NCBI GenBank assembly: GCA_964520785.1
Contig: CAZFQG010000070.1
Coordinates: forward strand, 1-28,765
Length of the DNA: 28,765 nt
Direction: 5' to 3'
Source: CAZFQG01 sp964520785
GTDB taxonomy: Bacteria > Planctomycetota > Planctomycetia > Pirellulales > Thermoguttaceae
A program made the position numbers and the translations under genes. Below are positions 7,235-15,272 of this stretch, piece by piece (position 1 is the first letter of the stretch; each line of letters starts with the position of its first letter). The notes beneath the pieces are model-generated. The model made no database searches. It saw only the letters and a program-made list of their open reading frames with translations, and was not told where the DNA came from.

Positions 7235-8527
7235 ATGCGATCTATCTTTTTCCTATTATCTCTCAGTCTTTGCCTCGCCACCCCCTTGCCGGCGGCCGAG
7301 TTAATCGTGGATATCGATTTCAACGACGAGGTCTACATCCGGCCCGAACCGATGACCGAGGGGGAGGTCGCCAAGCTCGTACGCGAATTACACGAGGCGG
7401 GAACGGACACGCTCCTGGTGCGGATGGGCTTCCTGGGATACTTCCCCTACCGAACCGAGTTGAGCTATCCCATGGGGTTCGACGCCGAGCATGCGCGTCG
7501 CCATCCCTACGCGCGAAACCTGGACCCCAAAGAGCTGGAGTCGTTCATCGAGAAGCGGCTGGAGGTGGCGGAGCGGTACCGTAAGGTGATCGAGATGTAC
7601 AACCCGCCGGAAGTGTTCGTCCGCGAGGGTCACAAGCATGGAATGAAGGTCGTCTTCTGGATCGACATCTTTGACGACCTCTACAGCGGATACCGGTCCA
7701 AGTTCATCGACGAGCATCCCCACTGCCAATGGACGGCCAAGGATGGAAAGACCGTCTTCCAAGGGCTCATCAGCTATGCCTGGCCGGAGGCGAGGGCATT
7801 TCGCGTGGCACAGGCAAAGGAACTGCTCGCCCTGGGGGCGGATGGAATCCATTGTTCGACCAGCGCCCACTGCCGACATCTGCCGAACGTCCAAGAGACG
7901 GATGCCTACGGGTTCGAGACGCCGGTCGTCGAGGAGTATCGAAGGCGCTACGGCGTCGACATCCGTACCGCCGAGGAGTTCGATAAGGAGGCGTGGCATA
8001 CGATCAAGGGGGAATTCATGAACCGCCTCTACCGCGAAATGGCGGCGGAATGCCACAAGTTGGAGAAGGAATTCTGGGTCGGCCTGCAACTCGGGCCGTA
8101 CACCCATTTCTCGGCGGACCCCCATTTCAGTACGAACGTGGTCGCGCGGTACCGGAACCTGTGGAAACCGCTCGTCGACGAAGGGATCGCCGACGCCTTC
8201 ATCGTGGGTGATTACGAAATCTGCACCTCGCCCGACCATCCCTATTGGACGGTCAAGGGCCTTGAGCCGGACCCCAAGGGGGACCTCTTCGCATGGGCGG
8301 CGGCCCACTACGGGCCCCATTGCCAAGGCAAGACGAAGTTGTACCTGTTCAGCGAATGGCTCCCCGGTTCGGCCGACGCGCTCGATACGCGGATGGCGGC
8401 GTGGGCCAAACGGGTCCGCGACCACGGCTTCGACGGCATCGACGTCCATGAGGCGATGAATTTCGAGATCCCGGGAGGGATGGAAATCCTGAAGCGGTTC
8501 CGGGATCGCTTGGATGGGAAGGACTGA
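7235..8527 (+). CDS. Secreted glycoside-hydrolase-like TIM-barrel protein
   Basis: 430 residues from ATG 7235, chosen because GGAG (7224-7227) sits seven bases upstream and a signal peptide follows at once (MRSIFFLLSLSLCLATPLPAAE). The mature part resembles GHL10/family-10-like putative glycosidases. It has an early DIDFNDEVYIRPEPMTEGEVAKLVRELHEAGTDTLLVRMG, a central GMKVVFWIDIFDD strand, ALGADGIHCSTSAHCRH, and a late KLYLFSEWLPGSADALDTRMAAWAKRVRDHGFDGIDVHEAMNF. The periodic beta-strand plus helix pattern and conserved Asp/Glu at strand ends fit a TIM barrel. The substrate and catalytic acids cannot be assigned safely. It is a single-gene unit between divergent and convergent neighbours. Confidence 0.8.
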   Translation: MRSIFFLLSLSLCLATPLPAAELIVDIDFNDEVYIRPEPMTEGEVAKLVRELHEAGTDTLLVRMGFLGYFPYRTELSYPMGFDAEHARRHPYARNLDPKELESFIEKRLEVAERYRKVIEMYNPPEVFVREGHKHGMKVVFWIDIFDDLYSGYRSKFIDEHPHCQWTAKDGKTVFQGLISYAWPEARAFRVAQAKELLALGADGIHCSTSAHCRHLPNVQETDAYGFETPVVEEYRRRYGVDIRTAEEFDKEAWHTIKGEFMNRLYREMAAECHKLEKEFWVGLQLGPYTHFSADPHFSTNVVARYRNLWKPLVDEGIADAFIVGDYEICTSPDHPYWTVKGLEPDPKGDLFAWAAAHYGPHCQGKTKLYLFSEWLPGSADALDTRMAAWAKRVRDHGFDGIDVHEAMNFEIPGGMEILKRFRDRLDGKD

Positions 8528-8555
8528 GCCCCGCATTGAGCAACCCATCTCCCTC

Positions 8556-8579
8556 CGCCGGAACCCGGCGCCGCGTTTT
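8556..8579 (+). terminator. Probable rho-independent terminator after the glycosidase-like gene
   Basis: CGCCGG-AAC-CCGGCG (8556-8570) forms a perfect 6-bp GC stem and is followed by CCGCG and TTTT (8576-8579). A second small hairpin (GATGCT-TGG-AGCATC, 8582-8596) follows. The T-run is short. Confidence 0.4.
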
Positions 8580-8676
8580 CTGATGCTTGGAGCATCCCCA
8601 AGTCAATTACCGGTGGATTTACTCGGGAGAGCCGCGTGATTTCGCAATGTACGGAGCCGCGAGAGCGGAAGCCGTT

Positions 8677-10785
8677 TTATTCCGGACTCCGCAAGTGACG
8701 CCTTGCTCTCCCAAGGGCGATGAGGGGAAAGTAGTGGCGGTAGAGATTGTAGTTGAGCATGAAGCCCCGGGCCAGTTCGCGCCCCTGTTCCAGGGTCGCG
8801 CCGGCGCGGTCGAGTGCCACCTTCCGACCGAGGGCATAGCCGGGAAATCCGGTGCCGGTGTACTCGGGCTCGTCCCAGGTCCCCTCTACCTGAGTCCGCA
8901 GCAGGTAGTCGACACCCCGTCGGATGGCCACGTCGTATCGGCGAGACCCCGTCGCCAGTAAGGCCATCAGGGCCCATCCGGTTTGCGAGGCGGTACTCGG
9001 ACCGGTGCCGCGGAGGGAGTCGTCCATGTAGGAAGCACAGGTCTCCCCCCATCCGCCGTCGTCGTTCTGATGCCCCATGATCCACCGTGCCGCCCTTTGG
9101 ATTTCAGAGTGGTCGTCGTCGAAACCGACCGCGCTGAGTGCCGGAAGGACCGCCCCGGTCCCATATAAATAATTGACTCCCCATCGGCCGAACCAACTGC
9201 CGTCCGCCTCTTGTTCGCCCAGAATGTACGTGACTGCGGCGGCGACGGCCGGATCGTCCTTCCCGGCTCCGGTCGCCGCCAGTGCTTCCACGGCATGGGC
9301 CGTAACATCGACGCTGGGCGGGTCGAGAACCTCGCCGAAATCACAAAACGGAATCTTCGTGACCAGGGCACTGGTGTTATCCCGGTCGAAAGCGGCCCAG
9401 CCGCCGTTGGAACTCTGCATCCCGCGGAGCCATTCGGACGCGGAGTGAATCGCCGATTCCACCTTCGCGGCCGTCTCGGGATGCCGCGAAAGACCCCGGC
9501 GAAGCCGCGCGAGCACGAGAATCCCCACGGCCGTGTCGTCGACGTCCGGGTAGAAGCGGTTTGCCCGTTCGAAGGGCCAGCCACCCGGCTGAAGATGCGG
9601 ATCGCGGACCGCCCAATCACCGCGATAGTCGGCCTGCTTTTCGAGTATCCACTCGACCGACTCCAAGATCGCGTTGTCGACGGCCGCCGGATCGGTCTCC
9701 AGAATCGCCAATAGCGACAGAAGTGTGTCCCAGACGGGCGATTCACTCGCCTGCAGATAGATCGCGCCGTCCCGCTCGTAGGACCAGTGGGCGTCGAATG
9801 CTTCAAGGCCGCCGCGCATTACCGGATGGTCGAGGGGGTAGCCCTCCTCGGCCAGTGCCATGAGCGAGTAAATCCACGGCGGCTGAATGCCGCTCCAGGC
9901 GCCGTCGGCCTCCTGGTGTTTGAGTATCCACTCCAGACAGAGCCTAATGGCCGTGTCCCGGCCCGGTTGCCAGGAGAACCGCGAGTAGCCCCGGCACGCC
10001 TTGTCGGCCGCGAAGAATAGCGATTCCCACGAAAACCACCGCGATCGCCGTCGAAAGCGAAAATCGAACACGCGGCGACCGCCGGGAAACAATTCGTCCA
10101 GCCTCCGTTCCGGGGGCAGCGGATGGACCGGTCGGCGAGCGGAGAGGACCGCGATGGGAACCATCGTTCCGCGGGCCCAGGAAGCGAACCGGTAGATATT
10201 CAAAGGCGCCCAGTTCGGCAGCAAGATCAATTCGGGAGGAACGGCCGGGATCACCTCCCAGGGCCATTCCCCGATGAGTGCCAGCCAATATCGCGTGAAG
10301 ACGCGGACCCTGGCGAGCGCACCGGAGGCGAAAATCCACTCCCGGGCCTTGGCGATGGGTTCGGCATCGACCGAAAAGCCCGCGCACCGGAGAGCGGCGT
10401 AGCACTCGACGGTGGTATTCACGTCTCCGTCGGGAGCGCCGCGGTAGACCTCCCACGAGCCGTCGTCGCGCTGCTCGGCGAGGATCGCGCGGATGACGCC
10501 GTCGTACTTAAGGTCATTGCGAACCCCCAATACATGTATGGCGAGGATCCACTGGGCCTCCATGCAGGAATTGGACTGAAGCGGCGCTACCCAGTACCCT
10601 TCGTCCCGCCGCCGGCCGCGAAGCCACCTGGCCGCCGCGGCGATCGCCGTGTCCAACGCCTCTAGGGAATAGATCGCTTGAGGAACGCCCCCGGCGGGGT
10701 ACACGGGCCTCCGCCGCGACCCCTCCTCGGGGGTACCCTTGTGTTCCGAGAGGGAAGGCGGCGCTTGGTATTTCGAGACGCTCAT
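8677..10785 (-). CDS. shc: Squalene-hopene cyclase
   Basis: 702 residues from ATG 10785. It cyclises squalene to hopene/hopanol, a membrane hopanoid precursor, and acts as a monotopic membrane enzyme. The N-terminal PT/SQO repeats (ARWLRGRRRDEGYWVAPLQSN) are followed by ETDPAAVDNAILESVEWILEKQ. The catalytic DXDD motif is DVDDTAV, Asp codons at 9535-9546, residues 414-417. Several QW repeats are present (QSSNGGWAAFD, QEADGSWFGRWGVNYLYGTG, QNDDGGWGETC, GTGFPG, then YNLYRHYFPLIALGR). Length and order match bacterial SHC. Longer starts exist in frame (ATG 10797, TTG 10812); ATG 10785 has AAGGA about 11 bases upstream and is preferred but not certain. No other hopanoid or squalene-synthesis gene lies in the window. 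It is divergent from the aldolase gene. Confidence 0.95.
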   Translation of the reverse strand: MSVSKYQAPPSLSEHKGTPEEGSRRRPVYPAGGVPQAIYSLEALDTAIAAAARWLRGRRRDEGYWVAPLQSNSCMEAQWILAIHVLGVRNDLKYDGVIRAILAEQRDDGSWEVYRGAPDGDVNTTVECYAALRCAGFSVDAEPIAKAREWIFASGALARVRVFTRYWLALIGEWPWEVIPAVPPELILLPNWAPLNIYRFASWARGTMVPIAVLSARRPVHPLPPERRLDELFPGGRRVFDFRFRRRSRWFSWESLFFAADKACRGYSRFSWQPGRDTAIRLCLEWILKHQEADGAWSGIQPPWIYSLMALAEEGYPLDHPVMRGGLEAFDAHWSYERDGAIYLQASESPVWDTLLSLLAILETDPAAVDNAILESVEWILEKQADYRGDWAVRDPHLQPGGWPFERANRFYPDVDDTAVGILVLARLRRGLSRHPETAAKVESAIHSASEWLRGMQSSNGGWAAFDRDNTSALVTKIPFCDFGEVLDPPSVDVTAHAVEALAATGAGKDDPAVAAAVTYILGEQEADGSWFGRWGVNYLYGTGAVLPALSAVGFDDDHSEIQRAARWIMGHQNDDGGWGETCASYMDDSLRGTGPSTASQTGWALMALLATGSRRYDVAIRRGVDYLLRTQVEGTWDEPEYTGTGFPGYALGRKVALDRAGATLEQGRELARGFMLNYNLYRHYFPLIALGRARRHLRSPE

Positions 10786-11174
10786 GGCTCGGGACATCCT
10801 TGTCGCATTCAAGACAAATTCCTGACAACTCCGGAATCCTGCCGTCTCGGAGCAGCGGATGGGAGGCCCCGAGTGGGCATTTCAAGAGTCCAGGGTATCG
10901 CCGGCGTCGCAAATCCACAAGGGCAGGGTATCGGCGAACTTCTGGAATCCCACGAACTTTCTCAACCAGCATAAACGCCAAAGTGCGCAAATGGTTTCCC
11001 CGATTATTTGGGGGGTATGTCCGGGGAGGATTGAATCGAACTTGGCCACGTTCTACATTGAATTCTTGCGGAGGGGTCCTACCCACACCATGGCCCTATT
11101 GGTATACTAAAGGTTATTCGGCAGCGCTAACACGCGTCGGAAGGATCGAACGCACACCCGGTTCGGAGATCGAG
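10786..11174. other. Divergent intergenic region between shc and the aldolase gene
   Basis: About 390 bases without a convincing gene. An open frame continuous with the aldolase gene exists upstream of 11175, but it has no recognisable protein signature. The region must hold promoters for both neighbours. The aldolase side has a reasonable -10 and an operator-like palindrome (listed separately); for shc I could not pick a promoter. Confidence 0.5.
11074..11108 (+). promoter_or_regulatory. Aldolase-gene promoter with overlapping FadR-type operator-like palindrome
   Basis: TATACT (11103-11108, five of six matches) is a good -10. The base 17 upstream gives only a poor -35 (TACCCA, 11080-11085). 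Exactly there lies the palindrome GGGT-CCT-ACCC (11074-11084), whose core GGTCCTACC differs by one base from the GGTCTTACC core found upstream of the FadR-type gene. The -10 itself is within a near-palindrome TTGGTATACTAA (11099-11110). Confidence 0.4.
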
Positions 11175-12110
11175 ATGAATGGGAAGAGCCTCCCGTTAGA
11201 GGGAATCATCCCGCCGATGGTCACACCTTTAGCCCAGCGCGACGTCCTCGATCGCGCGGGTCTGGGGCGTTTGGTCGAGCATCTGCTTTCCGGCGGGATT
11301 CACGGCCTCTTCATTTTGGGAACGACCGGAGAAGCCCCCAGTTTGTGCCACCGGGTCCGCGCCGAGTTGGTAGAGCGGGTTTGCGATCAAGTCGGGGACC
11401 GGCTGCCGGTTCTCGTCGGAATCACGGACACCTCCTTCGGGGAATCCGTTGAAATGGCGGAAGCGGCCGCCGACAACGGGGCCGTTGGTGTCGTCGCCGC
11501 CGCCCCCTATTACTTTCCCGCCGGGCAGCCGGAACTCCTGGAATACATCGAGCGGCTTGCCGCGGAAGTGCCGCTTCCGCTCTATCTGTACAACATGCCG
11601 GGCTGCACGAAGGTTTCGTTCGAACCGGAGACGGTCCGGGCCGCGGCGGCAATTCCGGGGATTGTCGCGATCAAAGACAGCTCCGGCGATTTGGACTATT
11701 TCCGGCGCGTCCGCGACGCGGTCGCCGAATTCGCCGATTTTCGTCTGCTGATCGGGCCGGAAGAAATGCTACCACAGGCGATGGCGCTAGGCGCCTCCGG
11801 CGGGGTCACCGGCGGCGCGAATATGTTTCCTCGACTCTATGTCGCGCTCTACGACGCGATCAGGTCAAACGATGCCGAGCGTATTCGCGCTCTCCATGCC
11901 AGAGTCCTGAAGATTTCCAGCACCATCTACGAAGTCGGCCGGTTCGACTCCCGGGTCATCAAGGGAATCAAGACCGTCTTGTCGTGCCTCGGTATCTGCG
12001 ACGACTACATGGCCGATCCCTTCCAGCGGTTCCGCAGCGAGGAACGATGCCGCATTCAGGAGTACGTACGCGAACTCGGCCTTCTGGATTCCCGTGCCGC
12101 CACCTCGTAA
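11175..12110 (+). CDS. DapA-superfamily aldolase/lyase
   Basis: 311 residues from ATG 11175, with GGAG (11165-11168) six bases upstream. TIM-barrel class I aldolase: GIIPPMVTPL, the GTTGEAPSL loop, YNMPGCT, the Schiff-base lysine in IVAIKDSSGDLDYF, then LLIGPEEMLPQAMALGASGGVTGGAN. The position of Arg138 of true dihydrodipicolinate synthase (YNVPSRTG) is occupied by Cys in YNMPGCT, so lysine biosynthesis is unlikely. The KDSSGD stretch resembles N-acetylneuraminate lyase and 2-keto-3-deoxy-sugar-acid aldolases. With sialidases and a sugar-dehydrogenase-like gene nearby, sialate or keto-deoxy-acid cleavage is plausible. However, the serine corresponding to NanA Ser208 is Gly and the GYDE motif is GPEE, so the substrate stays open. 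Confidence 0.88.
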   Translation: MNGKSLPLEGIIPPMVTPLAQRDVLDRAGLGRLVEHLLSGGIHGLFILGTTGEAPSLCHRVRAELVERVCDQVGDRLPVLVGITDTSFGESVEMAEAAADNGAVGVVAAAPYYFPAGQPELLEYIERLAAEVPLPLYLYNMPGCTKVSFEPETVRAAAAIPGIVAIKDSSGDLDYFRRVRDAVAEFADFRLLIGPEEMLPQAMALGASGGVTGGANMFPRLYVALYDAIRSNDAERIRALHARVLKISSTIYEVGRFDSRVIKGIKTVLSCLGICDDYMADPFQRFRSEERCRIQEYVRELGLLDSRAATS

Positions 12111-12417
12111 CGACAAGGGGGGTCGACCAGTTTGTATGAGGGTTTTCTCACGAGTTCTCCCAAAAGGGGGGTGAGTTAATCGCGAGATGTCGCTTTAGGG
12201 TGCCGGGAGTCGTGAAATCAGATGAGGGGCTTCACGCACCGAAAAAGCCGATGGAAACCGCTTGACGGGCGTGAGGGGCGCATCTAGAATCGTATAATTC
12301 ATCTTGGGGGGGAGCCGGTTCCGAGTCTTTAAGAACTGCGAGGCGACGCATAATCGCGGTTCGCGCGCCTTCCCCATTTTGCCACGAGTTTCCACCAGCG
12401 AACTAGAGGAAAGGCGC
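12111..12417 (+). other. Leader and promoter region of the phenol-lyase-like gene
   Basis: About 300 bases without a gene. It contains a perfect -10 hexamer (listed separately) and an imperfect run of G-rich repeats (AAAAGGGGGG, CTTGGGGGGG). No clear terminator for the aldolase gene is visible. Confidence 0.45.
12293..12298 (+). promoter_or_regulatory. Perfect -10 hexamer upstream of the phenol-lyase-like gene
   Basis: TATAAT at 12293-12298. No good -35 lies at 16-18 bases; the nearest TTGACG (12262-12267) is 25 bases away, too far for a standard promoter, so an activator or another sigma factor may be involved. The leader would be about 110 bases to the ATG at 12418. Confidence 0.4.
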
Positions 12418-13887
12418 ATGCAGCCCAATTCGAGCAACGAGAACAAAGTCAAGTTTTACGGCGGACAGGATCTCCCCCTGGAGTTGCACAAGGTGCGGAT
12501 CGTCCAGAAGCTGTTCCTCCTTCCCATCGAAGAGCGGCTCCGGGCGATCGGCGAGGCGGGGTACAACTCCTTCCTCTTGAGCACGTCGGACATCTTCTTG
12601 GACATGCTCACCGATTCCGGCTGCAACGCGATGAGTGACCAGCAGGTCGCCTCGATGCTGGTGGCGGACGATGCGTATGCCGGGAGCCAAAGCTACTAAC
12701 GGCTTGAGAAAAAGGTCCGGGACATCTTCGGGAAGCATTACGTGTTGCCGGTCCACCAGGGACGCGCCGCGGAGAACATCATCTCGCAGACGTTCGTCAA
12801 GCCGGGCGACCACGTCCCGATGAACTACCACTTCACGACGACGAAGGCCCACATCGAGATCAACGGCGGCACGCTCCACGAAATCTACGGCGACGACGCG
12901 CTCCAAATCAAGAGCGACAAGCCTTTCAAGGGCAACATCGACATCGCCAAGCTTCGCCACGTCATCGAGACGAAGGGGAAGGACAACATCCCCTTCATTC
13001 GGATGGAGGCTTCTACGAACTTGATTGGCGGCCAGCCGTATTCGATGGAGAACATGCGCCAAGTGAAAAGGGTGGCGGAGGAATTCGGCCTGATGCTGGT
13101 TCTCGACGCGAGTCTCATCGGCGAGAACGCGTACTTCATCAAGCAGCGCGAAGAGGGCTATCGGGACAAATCAATCGCGGACATTCTGCTCGAAATGTCC
13201 TCCCTGTCCGATCTCGTTTACTTCTCGGCGCGGAAGCTCAGTTCGTCGCGCGGCGGCATCATCTGCACCAACGACGAGTCGCTCTACCTGAAGATGCGCG
13301 ACCTGGTTCCCCTTTATGAAGGATTCCTCACCTACGGCGGCATGTCCGTCCGCGAAATCGAGGCCATGACGGTCGGCCTCGATGAAACGCTCGATGACCA
13401 GATGATTTGCCAGTCCCCTTCTTTCGTCGACTACTTCGTCCGAAAGGCGGATGCGATGGGCCTGCCGGTCGTCACCCCCGGCGGCGCCTTGGGTGCCCAC
13501 GTCGATGCCCTGGGATTCCTCGACCATGTGCCCCAGACCGAGTACTCCGCCGGAGCGCTCGTTTCGGCCTATTACCTGGTCTCCGGCGTTCGCGGCATGG
13601 AACGCGGGACGATTTCGTCCGTCCGCCTGGAAGACGGCTCCGACCTGCTGGCCGACATGGAGCTGATGCGATTGGCTTTCCCGCGGCGGGTATTCACCCT
13701 CTCGCAGGTCGAATACGCGCTGGACCGGTTGGCGTGGCTCTACGAAAACCGCGAACTCGTCGGCGGCCTCGAGTGGGAGCACGAACCCAGGGTCCTCCGC
13801 TTCTTCCTCGGCCGCCTCAAGCCGAAGACCGATTGGCCCCAAAGACTCATGGCCAAGTTCCGCGCCGATTTCGGTGACAGCCTTTAG
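12418..13887 (+). pseudogene. Tyrosine phenol-lyase/tryptophanase homologue with one in-frame TAA
   Basis: Reads as 489 sense and nonsense codons from ATG 12418 (GAGGAAAGG just upstream) to TAG 13887, broken only by TAA at 12697-12699 (codon 94). The frame continues without shift: AYAGSQSY, stop, RLEKKVRDIFG, against AYSGSRSYYALAESV in tryptophanase and AYAGSENFYHLERTV in tyrosine phenol-lyase. The stop therefore replaces a Tyr (TAC or TAT to TAA). PLP beta-eliminating lyase features are intact: Tyr87 of AYAGS (Tyr71 of phenol-lyase), HQGR, NLIGGQP, Asp230, Lys273 in SARK (Schiff base) and the ending FPRRVFT. MERGTISSVR carries the Arg that is typical of tyrosine phenol-lyase (Arg381) and not of tryptophanase. 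Leu233 stands where phenol-lyase has Arg217. Either a very recent pseudogene, a sequencing error, or two separately translated pieces (an ATG at 12742 follows). Confidence 0.85.
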
Positions 13888-14088
13888 CAGCCTGCTAGAC
13901 TCGGGACGCGAATATCTCCCGGGTCGTTCCTTGACCCGGCTATATGAAGTTTCTTCCGGGGCGCGCCGCGTGCGCCCCGGATATTCTCCCGCGCCGAGCC
14001 TTCTCCGGCGGTTCCGTTTGGGGCGCGGCGTTCGCGTTTTGCATTCGGTCGGTCATCCACTCGTTTCGGCCCACGAAGTAGACTTCGT
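13885..14088. terminator. Hairpin-rich convergent terminator region
   Basis: Between convergent genes. The palindrome TAGCAG-C-CTGCTA (13885-13897) includes the stop codon. Next come CCGGGTC-7-GACCCGG (13919-13939) and TCCGGGGCGC-7-GCGCCCCGGA (13955-13981, 10 bp perfect). The latter two are enclosed by GAATATC (13910-13916) and GATATTC (13980-13986). ACGAAG-TAGA-CTTCGT lies at 14073-14088. No T-run follows any stem, so these are terminators by position rather than classical rho-independent ones. Confidence 0.45.
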
Positions 14089-14112
14089 TGCCGAAGGCTC
14101 ACTCCATATACG

Positions 14113-15255
14113 CTATTCCTCCAACATGGCGTCCAACTCTTCCAGCCTGAATCGGACACTCATAATGTAAGGGGCGGCCCCTTCGGTCCAATGGCCGTAC
14201 GTCGTCGTTACGAAGGTCCCATCCGGAAGAAGCTCCAATCCCGGGTAGGCGCAATCGGCCCCCTTGGTGTTGTCCATGATCCGGACCCGGTAGTCTCCCT
14301 CGCGGCCTTCCAGGATATCTTCATAGCTCCCGACCCAACCGACCCAATCCCCCTTGGTCGGACTCTGGCGGGTCGTATCGCGGAAAGTAAGAAAGAGCCG
14401 GCCGTCGGGGGCGTACCTGCCCACGTGCCGGTCGCCGGTCAGCGCGGCTGGAAGCTGCCGTGGCCGTGTCCATGTCTTCCCCTCGTCATCGGAGAAAATC
14501 ACGAATGAATTGAACTTGCGGCTGTTCTCGCGGAGCAGGCACGCAAGCTGATCGCCGTCGGGAGAGCGGATGACGCCCGGTTCGCACAGGTGGGCCTCGT
14601 CATGCGTGGCGATCACCCTGGGCTCACCCCAGCTAAGGCCGCCGTCGGATGACTCGGTGACATAGACGAGAAATTTGCGATCCTTCCGCGGCTTCGCTTC
14701 GATGAACCGTCCGTCGTCATGGAAAAAGGCCAGATAGTCGCCGTTCTTCAGGCGGACGCACGATGCCATCGCCACGATTCCGCCGAAATCGCCGATCGGC
14801 TCCAAAGGCGTCCAGGTCGTTCCATCGTCCTCCGAGACGGCCATTCGGATCGGGTAAAGTCCCGAAAACATAATAAGCCGCTTCTTGCCGGATAGGTCGA
14901 TCGTGCGGTAGAGAGTCGGAACTTCAAGCGAGGTCGCCCAATTCTCGGGAACCGGAAGTCGCTCACTCCAAGTCGCGCCGGCGTCGTCACTCCGTTTCAT
15001 CACGATCGCGCCGCGACCGTGTCCCTTGGGATAAACGGCGATCATGGTCCGGCCATCTTCCAATAACACGGTCGTGGGGTGTCCTAAATACTGACCGTCC
15101 TCGCGGTCAACCACGACTTGCATGGACTCCTGACCGGAAATATCCAATGTCGGAATCGTGTAATCCGGCCGGGCCGGCTCTTCGGCACTGGCGGCGAAAG
15201 GTCCAACCAGAAGCGATGGGGTCAGCGAAAGCAGTACGAGGAAGCGTTTGATCAT
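14113..15255 (-). CDS. Secreted BNR-repeat sialidase-fold protein
   Basis: 380 residues from ATG 15255, chosen for the signal peptide that follows (MIKRFLVLLSLTPSLLVGPFAASAEE) and an AAGGA 10 bases upstream. The six-bladed propeller is marked by Asp boxes SDDAGATW, SEDDGTTW, SSDGGLSW and SDDEGKTW. The first arginine-triad motif FRIP of true sialidases is absent; the corresponding region reads GQYLGHPTTVLLEDGRTMIAVYPKGHGRGAIVMKRS. This is a subfamily I remember as common in planctomycetes and usually annotated exo-alpha-sialidase. True sialidase activity is therefore doubtful, and another glycosidase activity is possible. It follows the thioredoxin-like gene on the same strand across a 244-base gap with tandem repeats. 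Confidence 0.85.
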   Translation of the reverse strand: MIKRFLVLLSLTPSLLVGPFAASAEEPARPDYTIPTLDISGQESMQVVVDREDGQYLGHPTTVLLEDGRTMIAVYPKGHGRGAIVMKRSDDAGATWSERLPVPENWATSLEVPTLYRTIDLSGKKRLIMFSGLYPIRMAVSEDDGTTWTPLEPIGDFGGIVAMASCVRLKNGDYLAFFHDDGRFIEAKPRKDRKFLVYVTESSDGGLSWGEPRVIATHDEAHLCEPGVIRSPDGDQLACLLRENSRKFNSFVIFSDDEGKTWTRPRQLPAALTGDRHVGRYAPDGRLFLTFRDTTRQSPTKGDWVGWVGSYEDILEGREGDYRVRIMDNTKGADCAYPGLELLPDGTFVTTTYGHWTEGAAPYIMSVRFRLEELDAMLEE

Positions 15256-15272
15256 GATGGCGGTTCCTTTGT

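Noticed and set aside
7388..8548. Minus-strand open frame opposite the glycosidase-like gene
   Set aside because: The plus-strand gene has Shine-Dalgarno, signal peptide and domain pattern; the opposite frame has none.
12697..12699. Stop codon recoding as selenocysteine or pyrrolysine
   Set aside because: The codon is TAA, used by neither, and homologues have Tyr there.
12697..12699. Loss of the catalytic Tyr71 of tyrosine phenol-lyase at the stop
   Set aside because: Counting along the family sequence places Tyr71 in AYAGS, which is intact (Tyr87); the stop falls seven residues later.
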